From IMG/VR virus record IMGVR_UViG_3300022226_000011, positions 1 through 42,567 of that record: DNA of 42,567 nt; one strand, written 5' to 3'. Numbering within the stretch: the first letter of the stretch is position 1; each line of letters opens with the position of its first letter. Both the position numbers and the translations under genes were made by a program. Of the stretch, positions 22,730-29,317 are shown piece after piece. Below the pieces are notes generated by a model. That model searched no databases. It saw nothing but the letters and a program-made list of their open reading frames with translations, and was not told where the DNA came from. This DNA comes from a virus.

Positions 22730-23653
22730 ATGCCCAAAACCTACAAGCTTGTCCTATCCGGTTCTGGTACTCGCTACCCCTGCTTCATTGGCGCTATCAA
22801 GCGCCTCCTTGAGGAAGGAATCGAGATAGATGAAGTTTGTGGTACATCCGGTGGGGGTATTATCGCTGCTGGGTTAGGTTGGAAGTACGACAAGGAAAAC
22901 CCTCTCGACTCTATTGCTTTTCTCGAAAAGATGGCTTTGGATCTGATGCCTGGGTCTCTTTTGGATCCTCACTGGTTCGATTTCGCACTTTCATTCAGGT
23001 GGAGGAACCTTTTTCAGGGATATGGATTCAATCCGCTGAATTTGTTTAGGAAGAATAAGGAAGTATTTACCCTTGATCCGAAAAAGATGGTGCTTACGCG
23101 AAATACCAATGGCATTTTCAAGGGTGATAAGATACTTAAAGAACTGAGGAAGAATCTTCCGAAGGATCTAGAACTGAGAATTCCAGTCACGATTGTGACA
23201 TACAACAACAACTGGAAGAAAGCAACGTTCTGGAGGTTAGAGAAAGATGGTGATTTGTTGTCGACTCTTGTTCGAGCGACCCTTTCACTACCCATCATTT
23301 TTGATCCAGTTTTGATCGGAGATGATATTCACACAGATGGTGGGGCAACCGCAAATTTCCCACTTGACGTATTTGGCGAGGATGCAGACGTGATTGGATT
23401 GACATTCAGTGGAGTAAAAGCTACCAGGACTGAAATTGATGACAAGATCGATATTGCACAAGCCAACATTGATGGAATGATGCTAGCAACCATGAACGAA
23501 GATATTCGGGATGCAGGTAACCGCTCGCGCGTGTGTAGGATACGTACCAGACACGCGGGTCTTAATTTGAGGATGACTCAGAAAGAAGTAAAAGACCAAA
23601 TCAGAGAGGGTTATGACAGTGTATCTAAGTGGTTGGAAAAGCAGCAGTTCTAA
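22730..23653 (+). CDS. Patatin-like phospholipase
   Basis: A 307-aa lipid acyl hydrolase using a Ser-Asp dyad. GSGTRYP at 11-17 is the oxyanion-hole segment, GTSGGG at 38-43 carries the nucleophile S40, and DGG at 203-205 gives the catalytic Asp. Length and motif spacing fit bacterial patatins. No signal peptide, so it would act on the inner face of the membrane. In phages such enzymes could help lysis or membrane remodelling; this is inference. It follows the previous stop directly. Confidence 0.88.
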   Translation: MPKTYKLVLSGSGTRYPCFIGAIKRLLEEGIEIDEVCGTSGGGIIAAGLGWKYDKENPLDSIAFLEKMALDLMPGSLLDPHWFDFALSFRWRNLFQGYGFNPLNLFRKNKEVFTLDPKKMVLTRNTNGIFKGDKILKELRKNLPKDLELRIPVTIVTYNNNWKKATFWRLEKDGDLLSTLVRATLSLPIIFDPVLIGDDIHTDGGATANFPLDVFGEDADVIGLTFSGVKATRTEIDDKIDIAQANIDGMMLATMNEDIRDAGNRSRVCRIRTRHAGLNLRMTQKEVKDQIREGYDSVSKWLEKQQF

Positions 23654-23669
23654 GAACTACCATTCAGTC

Positions 23670-23698
23670 TTGACAGGAGCTAGGCGATCTGCTATGAT
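23670..23698 (+). promoter_or_regulatory. Strong sigma70-like promoter
   Basis: TTGACA (23670-23675), 17-base spacer, TATGAT (23693-23698), same boxes and spacing as the RNA ligase promoter. It would drive the tRNA at 23717 and the following small genes. Confidence 0.8.
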
Positions 23699-23716
23699 TG
23701 CTATATGACTTATTGC

Positions 23717-23789
23717 GTGCCGTAGTGTCTGGTGACCTAGGGAGCCTTATGAGTCCTGAAGGCGGGTTCAACTCCTGCACGGCATACCA
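23717..23789 (+). tRNA. tRNA, irregular; possibly Ile(UAU)
   Basis: Acceptor GTGCCGT/ACGGCAT, T-arm GCGGG-TTCAACT-CCTGC and ACCA are clear. The best canonical anticodon arm is GGAGC-CTTATGA-GTCCT (anticodon UAU) with one mismatch and two G-T pairs; an alternative stem TAGGG/TCCTG leaves an 11-base loop. The D-stem is weak. Identity is uncertain. Confidence 0.6.
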
Positions 23790-23803
23790 GAAAGGAAAAA
23801 AGA

Positions 23804-23992
23804 ATGACTGATTTGGAATCTTTGAAGAATATGCTCGATAGGGCTGAGATTGAATGGAAAGAGGAGAAGGTTGAAGACCAAAATGCTGAGCAATGCACAG
23901 AACTTTATGTTGAGCAAGGCTATGCTGGGTTCTACACATGTTTTGAGTTTGATAAATATGGAAAACTTGATGATGTAGGAGCTTACGAATGA
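23804..23992 (+). CDS. Small acidic protein, 62 aa
   Basis: ATG follows GAAAGGAAAA. The sequence (MLDRAEIEWKEEKVEDQNAE, then a beta-rich GYAGFYTCFEFDKYGKL) resembles small alpha-beta proteins that phages carry in host-takeover regions, but no family is recognised. Its stop overlaps the next start (ATGA). Confidence 0.6.
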   Translation: MTDLESLKNMLDRAEIEWKEEKVEDQNAEQCTELYVEQGYAGFYTCFEFDKYGKLDDVGAYE

Positions 23993-24237
23993 GCGCTCAA
24001 GATGTGAAAGCGAAGACAGACCGAAAATATTTGGTCCAATATTACAAGAAGCCAGAGTGGATTTTTAGTCCAATGGACAAAATTCAAGGAGGATTCAAGA
24101 GACCGGAAGATGCAAGAAAGGCGATGGAGAGTGTGATGGTTTTTCACAACGATTTCGCAGGACTGCATTATCGGTTGGTAGAGAGGACGACAATTATTCT
24201 TGACGAACCTCTTGACAAATTCGACAAGGGGTGGTAA
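23989..24237 (+). CDS. Unknown protein, 82 aa
   Basis: Coupled by ATGA to the previous gene. Mixed alpha-beta pattern with aromatic-rich start (YLVQYYKKPEWIF) and helix PEDARKAMESVMVFHND. No family recognised. It ends one base before the lipoprotein gene, completing a three-gene set behind the 23670 promoter. Confidence 0.55.
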   Translation: MSAQDVKAKTDRKYLVQYYKKPEWIFSPMDKIQGGFKRPEDARKAMESVMVFHNDFAGLHYRLVERTTIILDEPLDKFDKGW

Positions 24238-24238
24238 A

Positions 24239-24580
24239 ATGAAATGGGTTCTTGTTTTGGTAGCGATGTTGACCGTTGGTTGTTCGCTGCCCAGGCTGAT
24301 GTCTGAAGACATGCCAGTCAGTGACTCGAAAAAGCAGTGCATGGAGTTGGCAGAGCTAACGTGTGCAAAAGCAGAAACGTGTCACGATTTGTTTGACTGG
24401 AACGATTGTATGTTGAGTATGTATACAGCTGTTTGTATACATGTTGACGAAGTGGGACCCGGATACATGGATTGCTACAGAGCAATTAGTAGCATGGAGT
24501 GCGGAGGACAAGCCGATGAATCTTGTTCAAAAGCGTTCATCCAAAGGGTGAGTACAAAGGAGTTGGAAAATGAGTCATAG
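24239..24580 (+). CDS. Cysteine-rich lipoprotein, 113 aa
   Basis: I start at the ATG at 24239, which gives a clean signal peptide (MKWVLVLVAMLTVGC) with lipobox TVGC; upstream in-frame codons would bury it. After Cys 15 the mature part holds eight further Cys in CxxC-free spacing (QCMELAELTCAKAETCHD and later pairs), so it is probably disulfide-bonded in the periplasm or at the surface. Phage lipoproteins like this often block superinfection; that is inference. Confidence 0.6.
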   Translation: MKWVLVLVAMLTVGCSLPRLMSEDMPVSDSKKQCMELAELTCAKAETCHDLFDWNDCMLSMYTAVCIHVDEVGPGYMDCYRAISSMECGGQADESCSKAFIQRVSTKELENES

Positions 24581-24662
24581 AGCAAAGCACACGAAATCAC
24601 GCCGACGACGAAAGGTCGGTAGCAAGAAGCGACGCCTCAAAAAGAAGAAGCGTAAGCGGTAA
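24570..24662 (+). CDS. 30-aa Arg/Lys-rich peptide
   Basis: Starts inside the end of the lipoprotein gene after GGAGTTGG and ends in an overlap (TAATG) with the next frame. Twenty of its 30 residues are Arg, Lys or His (SHRAKHTKSRRRRKVG and a Lys/Arg tail), giving an extreme positive charge. It would bind nucleic acid, like protamine or the shortest ribosomal proteins. It is flanked by coupled genes, which supports real translation. Confidence 0.5.
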   Translation: MSHRAKHTKSRRRRKVGSKKRRLKKKKRKR

Positions 24663-24835
24663 TGATTTTTCATCTGATGGATGTGCAGATGGTAGTGGCG
24701 CAAATGGGACAGCAAGCTGCTATTTTTCCGGATTTTAGTCCGTTGGAAGCGTGGTTTTTGTTTAACTGCGTCCTACCATGTGCGAATTTGATTACTTGCT
24801 GGGGTCTGTGTGATCCGTTTGGTTTGTTTTCATAA
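24662..24835 (+). CDS. 57-aa hydrophobic Cys-containing protein
   Basis: Coupled to the basic peptide by TAATG. It is hydrophobic throughout, especially residues 21-57 (AIFPDFSPLEAWFLFNC, then LPCANLITCWGLC), with four Cys and many aromatics. It could be a single-span membrane peptide. No family recognised. The frame ends just upstream of tRNA-Arg(ACG). Confidence 0.4.
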   Translation: MIFHLMDVQMVVAQMGQQAAIFPDFSPLEAWFLFNCVLPCANLITCWGLCDPFGLFS

Positions 24836-24842
24836 TAGGTAT

Positions 24843-24922
24843 GCGCTTATATACCCTCTGGCTACGAACCAGTAGAAAGGTTAATTGGATACATGGGGGT
24901 TCGAGTCCCTTTGAGCGCGCCA
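24843..24922 (+). tRNA. tRNA-Arg(ACG) with rearranged arms
   Basis: Acceptor GCGCTTA/TGAGCGC, T-arm with TTCGAGT, GCCA. After the 5' acceptor only TATACCC(T) precedes the anticodon arm CTGG-CTACGAA-CCAG (ACG). The D-loop-like AGAAAGGTTAATT lies after it, followed by GGATA, which can pair with TATaCC. So the anticodon arm sits inside the D-stem. Same design as the two Arg tRNAs at 25598 and 25686. Confidence 0.6.
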
Positions 24923-24924
24923 AC

Positions 24925-24999
24925 TTGCTCTTAGCTGAGGTGAAATAGCGTCGGACTGTTAATCCGGAGACGTGGGTTAAACTCCCACAGAGTAAGCCA
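24925..24999 (+). tRNA. tRNA-Asn(GUU), copy 1
   Basis: Acceptor TTGCTCT/AGAGTAA, D-stem GCT/AGC, anticodon arm TCGGA-CTGTTAA-TCCGG (GUU), T-arm GTGGG-TTAAACT-CCCAC (T-loop lacks the usual C56), GCCA. Confidence 0.85.
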
Positions 25000-25000
25000 A

Positions 25001-25110
25001 GGGGGCGATAGTGTAACTGGTAAGCACGCTTGCCTGGACCCAGGAGCTAAACTGATAGGAACAGTCAGTTAGGTGCGAGAAGATTGCAGGTTCGAGTCCT
25101 GCCGCCCCCA
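25001..25110 (+). tRNA. tRNA with interrupted anticodon loop (intron-like)
   Basis: Acceptor GGGGGCG/CGCCCCC perfect, D-stem GTGT/GCAC, T-arm GCAGG-TTCGAGT-CCTGC. The strands CTTGC (25029-25033) and GCGAG (25075-25079) form the only good anticodon stem, leaving a 41-base loop with its own hairpin AACTGA/TCAGTT (25050-25055 with 25065-25070). No 17-base canonical arm can be formed. CCA is not encoded. The insert is about 34 bases, far too small for a group I intron. Identity unassigned (if the loop starts CTGGA, GGA). Confidence 0.5.
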
Positions 25111-25115
25111 CATAT

Positions 25116-25193
25116 CGATAAGAGGTGTGAAGCTATCGAGCCACCGAATTGCAACCTCGGTCAAAGCAGGTGAGAGTCCTGTCTTATCGTCCA
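25116..25193 (+). tRNA. tRNA-Cys(GCA), divergent
   Basis: Acceptor CGATAAG/CTTATCG perfect, T-stem GCAGG/CCTGT, TCCA. Read canonically the anticodon arm is CCGAA-TTGCAAC-CTCGG (GCA) with a mismatch beside the loop; a perfect ACCGA/TCGGT stem leaves nine loop bases. The T-loop TGAGAGT departs from the TTC consensus. Confidence 0.7.
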
Positions 25194-25210
25194 AATCAAA
25201 AGGAGATGTT

Positions 25211-25591
25211 TTGAAAATCTATCTAGCTGGTCCAATTTTTCAATCGACAGATGAAGAGGCGAAGGATTGGCGAGAATATGTGAAAGAATATTTGACTCAG
25301 GACAAGTGTTTTGATCCGATGGATAGAGACTATCGAGGCAAAGAAGATGAATCAGTTGAGGACATTGTTCGAGGTGACAAAGACGACATTATGTTTAGTG
25401 ACGTGGTGCTTGCGAATGTGAGCAAACCAAGTTCTGGAACAGCTATGGAGATTTACTTTGCTTGGGATTGGAACATTCCAGTGATTGCAGTTGTCAAAGG
25501 TAGAGTTTCACCGTGGATTAGATATCACTCAACCTATGTGGTCGAGACGGTGGAAGAAGCTCTTGAAAAGATTGAAGAGTTTCGAAAATAG
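25211..25591 (+). CDS. Nucleoside 2-deoxyribosyltransferase-like protein
   Basis: A 126-aa protein. I start at TTG 25211, six bases after AGGAG; upstream in-frame codons run into tRNA-Cys. It begins KIYLAGPIF (first strand and Gly loop), continues with DPMDRDYRG, and ends with SDVVLANVSKPSSGTAMEIYF, the motif in which Asp and Glu act in N-glycosidic bond transfer in this family. It would exchange or hydrolyse bases on deoxynucleosides. A longer paralogue lies at 34383. A role in making or clearing modified nucleotides is inferred. Confidence 0.75.
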   Translation: MKIYLAGPIFQSTDEEAKDWREYVKEYLTQDKCFDPMDRDYRGKEDESVEDIVRGDKDDIMFSDVVLANVSKPSSGTAMEIYFAWDWNIPVIAVVKGRVSPWIRYHSTYVVETVEEALEKIEEFRK

Positions 25592-25597
25592 GTTTAT

Positions 25598-25680
25598 GCG
25601 TCAGTAACCGAGGGGAGCTTCTAACTCCTTATCCGTAATCGGAGTTGCAAATGAGGGTTCGAATCCTTCCTGGCGCGCCA
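25598..25680 (+). tRNA. tRNA-Arg(UCU) with rearranged arms
   Basis: Acceptor GCGTCAG/CTGGCGC, then TAACCGAG, anticodon arm GGGAG-CTTCTAA-CTCCT (UCU), then 23 bases TATCC...GTAATCGGAGTTG..., T-arm GAGGG-TTCGAAT-CCTTC, GCCA. CCGA before the anticodon arm can pair with TCGG after it, so the D-stem brackets the anticodon arm. There is no D-arm in the usual place. Confidence 0.6.
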
Positions 25681-25685
25681 TTTAT

Positions 25686-25768
25686 GCGCACGTAACCGAG
25701 CCTGTCTTCGAAACAGGTAATCGTAATCGGAGTTGAAAATGGGAGTTCGAGTCTCTCGGTGCGCGCCA
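25686..25768 (+). tRNA. tRNA-Arg(UCG) with rearranged arms
   Basis: Acceptor GCGCACG/GGTGCGC (last pair G-G), TAACCGAG, perfect anticodon arm CCTGT-CTTCGAA-ACAGG (UCG), 23 bases containing GTAATCGGAGTTG, T-arm GGGAG-TTCGAGT-CTCTC, GCCA. Shares the TAACCGAG and GTAATCGGAGTTG blocks with the UCU gene although acceptor and anticodon stems differ, so the design is inherited, not accidental. Confidence 0.6.
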
Positions 25769-25771
25769 TTT

Positions 25772-25848
25772 GCCCCTGTAGTTCAGTTGGATAGAATAGT
25801 GGTTTCCTAAACCGAAGGTCGGGGGTTCGAGTCCCTCCAGGGGCGCCA
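25772..25848 (+). tRNA. tRNA-Arg(CCU), canonical
   Basis: Acceptor GCCCCTG/CAGGGGC, normal D-arm GTTCAGTTGGATAGAAT, anticodon loop TTCCTAA (CCU), T-arm GGGGG-TTCGAGT-CCCTC, GCCA. This neighbour shows that a normal Arg tRNA is also kept. Confidence 0.9.
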
Positions 25849-25857
25849 ATTTTTAGG

Positions 25858-25886
25858 TTGACAAAAAGAGTTCATTGTGTTAGAGT
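25858..25886 (+). promoter_or_regulatory. Sigma70-like promoter for the phosphoesterase-RtcB operon
   Basis: TTGACA (25858-25863), 17-base spacer, TAGAGT (25881-25886), followed by AAGAGGAAAAAAAG as ribosome-binding site for the gene at 25922. Confidence 0.75.
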
Positions 25887-25921
25887 CCTCTTAACAAAAA
25901 ACAAAAGAGGAAAAAAAGAAA

Positions 25922-26518
25922 ATGGATAAGATATATTTTACGTCCGATACGCATTTCGGGCATACAAACATTCTGAGGTTCGGCAAGGGTCGTCCCTTCG
26001 AAGATATTAACGAGCACGACGAGATGCTCATCAAAAACTGGAACGACAGGGTTGGACCAGGAGACAGGATTTACCACCTGGGGGATTTCTCGATGAGCAA
26101 CCCGGAAAGGATTCGCTCAATTCTTGAAAGACTGAATGGTCAGATTTTTATCATTCGTGGCAATCACGACAAAAATCTGAGGGGGGATAAAACCCTCAAC
26201 CATGTGATCTGGATTAAGGATTACTTCAAACTGAAGGTACCAGATGAGGGCACTGTGACGGGAAAGCAGGAAATCGTCCTGAGTCATTTTCCGTTCGAAG
26301 TGTGGGATAAGAGACATTATGGCTCTTGGCACCTACATGGACACTGTCACGGAAACCTGCCTAGCCCTGAGTGGCAGCCCAGGTTGGATGTGGGAGTTGA
26401 TAATTGCAACTTTGCACCCATTTCGTATGAAGAAGTGAAGAAGGTGATGAAGGCAAAGACATTTAAGCCTCTGGATCACCATTCAGACAAAAGGAAGGGA
26501 AAGAAAGATGTGTATTGA
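25922..26518 (+). CDS. Calcineurin-like metallophosphoesterase
   Basis: A 198-aa two-metal phosphoesterase. All five family motifs are visible in order: SDTHFGH (8-14), GDF, GNHD, LSHFPF and HGHCHG. No signal peptide. It overlaps the RtcB start by 11 bases, so the two are co-translated. Because RtcB needs defined RNA ends, a coupled phosphoesterase could open 2',3'-cyclic phosphates or trim ends; that partnership is inference. Single-domain phage enzymes of this type are common. Confidence 0.88.
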   Translation: MDKIYFTSDTHFGHTNILRFGKGRPFEDINEHDEMLIKNWNDRVGPGDRIYHLGDFSMSNPERIRSILERLNGQIFIIRGNHDKNLRGDKTLNHVIWIKDYFKLKVPDEGTVTGKQEIVLSHFPFEVWDKRHYGSWHLHGHCHGNLPSPEWQPRLDVGVDNCNFAPISYEEVKKVMKAKTFKPLDHHSDKRKGKKDVY

Positions 26519-27680
26519 TACTTTAAAAGGTAAGAACGTTGAGATTAAGTTGTGGTCGCCGGTTCATGATGTTGAATCGTCTGCTCTTGATCAGCTGAAG
26601 AACATTGCCGCCCTTCCGTGGGCGTTTCATCACGTCGCTGTAATGCCTGATGTACATTATGGCAAGGGTGCGACTGTTGGTTCGGTTATTGCAATGAAGG
26701 ACGCTGTTTCACCAGCTGCGGTTGGCGTTGATATCGGGTGTGGTATGGCTGCGGTCAAGACCAACCTGACTGCAAACGATCTTCCTGAAAACCTACGCAA
26801 GATTCGTCGAGAGATTGAAGCAAGCATTCCTGTTGGTTTCAACTCTCACGATGCTCCCGCACTTCTGAAGAGTCAGCGAACTGAGCTTTTTGTCAATGAA
26901 TTCTCGTCCCTTCACAAGGGAGTTCAGCGTTTGCAGGACAAGGCATTGAAGCAGGTTGGAACGCTTGGTGGAGGTAACCACTTTATTGAGTTGTGTCTCG
27001 ACACCGAGGGCAACGTATGGATGATGCTTCACTCTGGTTCGCGTAATATTGGGAAGTCTTTGGCAGACATTCACATCACCAAGGCAAAGGAGTTGGCTCA
27101 CAACCAGCACTTGCCAGACCGTGATTTGGCTGTCTTCTTGGCTGGAACTCCAGAAATGGAAGAATACAGGCGAGATTTGTATTGGGCACAGCGTTACGCG
27201 CTGCTGAACCGAAAGACAATGCTTCACATCTATCGTGGAATTATGAAGAAGTTCTTTCCACAGGTAACGTTCGAGGAAGCGATTCATTGTCACCACAATT
27301 ACGTTTCTGAGGAGACTCACTTTGGTGAGCACGTTTACGTAACTCGAAAGGGAGCAATCTCTGCCGGGGCTGGGACTCTGGGAATTATTCCGGGCTCCAT
27401 GGGAGCGAAGAGCTTTATTGTTGAGGGTCTTGGAAACCCAGAGTCATTTGAATCAGCGTCTCACGGTGCTGGACGAAAGATGTCTCGTGGAAAGGCGAAG
27501 AGAACATTCACTACGGATGATCTTGAGTCCCAAACTTCAGGAGTCGAGTGTCGAAAGGATCAGGCTGTTGTTGATGAGATTCCAGGTGCTTACAAAGACA
27601 TCGAACAAGTAATGGAGAATCAGAAGGATTTGGTCCGTGTCGTAGCGGAGATCAAGCAAGTTTTGTGCGTTAAAGGTTGA
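26508..27680 (+). CDS. rtcB: RNA-splicing ligase RtcB
   Basis: A 390-aa GTP- and Mn-dependent ligase that joins RNA 3'-phosphate (or 2',3'-cyclic phosphate) to 5'-OH ends, the ends left by anticodon nucleases and tRNA intron cleavage. Metal and catalytic residues are intact: DIGCGM with D75 and C78, GGGNHF with N157 and H158, HSGSRN with H175, HHNYV at 262-266, and ASHGAGR with H319, the residue that takes GMP. Length matches the family. It lies among the tRNA genes behind its own promoter, so tRNA repair or joining of rearranged tRNAs is the likely use. Confidence 0.95.
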   Translation: MCIDTLKGKNVEIKLWSPVHDVESSALDQLKNIAALPWAFHHVAVMPDVHYGKGATVGSVIAMKDAVSPAAVGVDIGCGMAAVKTNLTANDLPENLRKIRREIEASIPVGFNSHDAPALLKSQRTELFVNEFSSLHKGVQRLQDKALKQVGTLGGGNHFIELCLDTEGNVWMMLHSGSRNIGKSLADIHITKAKELAHNQHLPDRDLAVFLAGTPEMEEYRRDLYWAQRYALLNRKTMLHIYRGIMKKFFPQVTFEEAIHCHHNYVSEETHFGEHVYVTRKGAISAGAGTLGIIPGSMGAKSFIVEGLGNPESFESASHGAGRKMSRGKAKRTFTTDDLESQTSGVECRKDQAVVDEIPGAYKDIEQVMENQKDLVRVVAEIKQVLCVKG

Positions 27681-27723
27681 AACATCTTGACGCTTGAAGG
27701 GGTAACAAACTACTTACTGTGAC

Positions 27724-28179
27724 ATGAAAAAATGTTACAAATGTAAGCAAGAGTTGCCCCTTTCTGATTTTCCCAAGAACAGTGGTAAAAAAGATGGTCT
27801 AGGTACCGAGTGCAGACCATGTAGAAAAGTTTATCTAAAATCCTACTATGCCAAGAATCGCGAGAAGATGATTGAGCAGAACAGTAGACGAGGTAAGGAA
27901 AGACATCGAGAAGCCAGACAAAAAGTCATGCATCACTATTCCGGTGGTACGATGGTGTGCGGTTGCAAAGGGTGCGAAGAGTCACATGAAGAGTTTCTGA
28001 CTATCGAGCATATCAATGGTGGTGGAAATAAAGAACGAAAAGAATTCAAAGGCGCCAGAACCTTCTATGAATATCTTGTGAAAATGGATTACCCAGATGG
28101 TTTGATGGTGCTGTGCTACAACTGTAATTGTTCAAAAGGGGCTTTCGGATATTGCCCACACGAAAGGGAGAAAACATGA
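27724..28179 (+). CDS. HNH endonuclease with N-terminal zinc finger
   Basis: A 151-aa protein. Residues 4-40 form a zinc finger (CYKCKQELPLSDFPKN ... CRPC) typical of phage HNH proteins. The C-terminal half has the His-Me core: LTIEHINGGGNKERKEF with the catalytic His, then YPDGLMVLCYNCNCSKG with zinc Cys and the HNH Asn, then CPHE. It probably cuts DNA site-specifically, either as a homing endonuclease or in packaging. A fragment of another HNH protein lies at 32896. Confidence 0.85.
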   Translation: MKKCYKCKQELPLSDFPKNSGKKDGLGTECRPCRKVYLKSYYAKNREKMIEQNSRRGKERHREARQKVMHHYSGGTMVCGCKGCEESHEEFLTIEHINGGGNKERKEFKGARTFYEYLVKMDYPDGLMVLCYNCNCSKGAFGYCPHEREKT

Positions 28180-28643
28180 TTACTGAAAAACAGGCTAAGG
28201 AATTTTCTGAAGCCACGAAAGTCTATCAAGAGTTGAAGATTCCGATTGCTCAGAGAGCAACAGAAATCGCTCGTTCCGTATGCGATCTTTTGGTTTGGAA
28301 GAAGGAGAAAGTAATGGAGGATTCTGAAGCGTATGGTGATGTCCAAACCTATGAAGATGGGCTTGGAAACATTATTCAAGATGTATCAGTTGAGGGAGAG
28401 AACACGTTTGTTACTCATTGGTATGAAAATTGTATGGCATATTTGGATCCGTTGACTGTATCGTTTCCCTCTGAATATCTTTGGAATCAAGAAAAGTTTC
28501 ATCAAGAGATTGGTATTCCTCTCAAAGTGTTTGAAGATGAGTTTGACAAGAAACAAAAAGAAGAAGGAGCGCGGTATAAAAAAATTCAAGAGCAACGTGA
28601 TCGTGAGCAATACGAGAAATTGCAAAAGAAATTCGGTACTTAG
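28176..28643 (+). CDS. Unknown protein, 155 aa
   Basis: Start at ATG 28176 with AAAGGGAG just upstream; ATGA overlap with the HNH gene. Helical N-terminus (QAKEFSEATKVYQELKIPIA), a beta middle (GLGNIIQDVSVEGENTFVTHW), and a coiled C-terminus rich in Lys/Glu. No family recognised; it may be a small host-takeover protein. Confidence 0.6.
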   Translation: MITEKQAKEFSEATKVYQELKIPIAQRATEIARSVCDLLVWKKEKVMEDSEAYGDVQTYEDGLGNIIQDVSVEGENTFVTHWYENCMAYLDPLTVSFPSEYLWNQEKFHQEIGIPLKVFEDEFDKKQKEEGARYKKIQEQRDREQYEKLQKKFGT

Positions 28644-28662
28644 ACCCTACTACTTTTTGCAC

Positions 28663-28691
28663 TTGACAGCCTCCGTGCGACATGCTATTAT
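28663..28691 (+). promoter_or_regulatory. Promoter overlapped by an operator-like palindrome
   Basis: TTGACA (28663-28668), 17-base spacer, TATTAT (28686-28691). An exact 11-bp inverted repeat (28670-28680 and 28694-28704) starts right after the -35 and ends after the -10. Confidence 0.75.
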
Positions 28692-28704
28692 GATCGCACG
28701 GAGG
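28670..28704. promoter_or_regulatory. 11-bp inverted repeat, likely operator
   Basis: CCTCCGTGCGA and TCGCACGGAGG, perfect complements separated by 13 bases that include the -10 box. The right arm also supplies the GGAGG ribosome-binding site. As transcription would start near 28698, the full hairpin would not form in RNA, so a dimeric DNA-binding repressor is the better reading. Confidence 0.65.
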
Positions 28705-28710
28705 TTTCTT

Positions 28711-29253
28711 TTGATCACTGAAATGAATTTTAGCGAAGAAAATCCCTGTCCCACTGTAGAGTGGCACAAGGAATATGATGACGAAGAATATGAGGTAGCG
28801 ATGGAGAAGCTTTTGAGCTTTTGCGGGAGCGAGGGAATTACTGTAGAATCAGGTTATTCTGAGCGCAGTTTTTTTCAACCAGACGAAAACCTTTTGTTTA
28901 TTTCAAATAGGTTTGGTCCCAAGAAGATGTACTTCAAGCTCCTACACGAGATTGGGCATGCTCTTGTCTCACGCGATCTGAATCTTATTGGAGAGCAAGA
29001 TCCGATTGGATTCTTCCTCAACTATCCTGGCTATGTCGGAAAGAATGGCATGCCGCACAAGGTTGGAGGTAAAGCGAGGAAAGCAGATTACAGTCGGTAT
29101 ATGATTTCTTTGATTCATGAAGAGATGGATGCGTGGCGTAAGGGCATGGACATTGCATCTATGCTAGAGCTTCCTCTGGGACTGTATGAGTATTGGGAGC
29201 ACGCATCTGAGATGGTGGATCATTATATCCAGGTTTACTGCAAAGAAACTTGA
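28711..29253 (+). CDS. HExxH zinc peptidase (ImmA/IrrE-like)
   Basis: A 180-aa protein. Start chosen at TTG 28711, seven bases after GGAGG; an ATG in the same frame lies four codons later. Near residue 77 it has LLHEIGHAL, the zinc-binding HExxH with the GHAL extension common in ImmA/IrrE (DUF955) peptidases, which cleave repressors; a later Glu-rich segment (HEEMDAWRKG) could give the third ligand. Its promoter carries a palindromic operator, so self-linked regulation is possible. The family label is tentative. Confidence 0.6.
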   Translation: MITEMNFSEENPCPTVEWHKEYDDEEYEVAMEKLLSFCGSEGITVESGYSERSFFQPDENLLFISNRFGPKKMYFKLLHEIGHALVSRDLNLIGEQDPIGFFLNYPGYVGKNGMPHKVGGKARKADYSRYMISLIHEEMDAWRKGMDIASMLELPLGLYEYWEHASEMVDHYIQVYCKET

Positions 29254-29273
29254 GATTTTTCGAAGAAAGATGC

Positions 29274-29302
29274 TTGACAACAGGAACAAGAACTGCTAGT
29301 GT
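29274..29302 (+). promoter_or_regulatory. Sigma70-like promoter before a structured RNA
   Basis: TTGACA (29274-29279), 17-base spacer, TAGTGT (29297-29302). The first product would be the structured region at 29318-29418, followed by tRNA-Asn. Confidence 0.65.
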
Positions 29303-29317
29303 ACTAGTTAAGGAACA

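Noticed and set aside
25034-25074. Group I intron in the interrupted tRNA
   Set aside because: The insert is about 34 bases and lacks any catalytic core elements.
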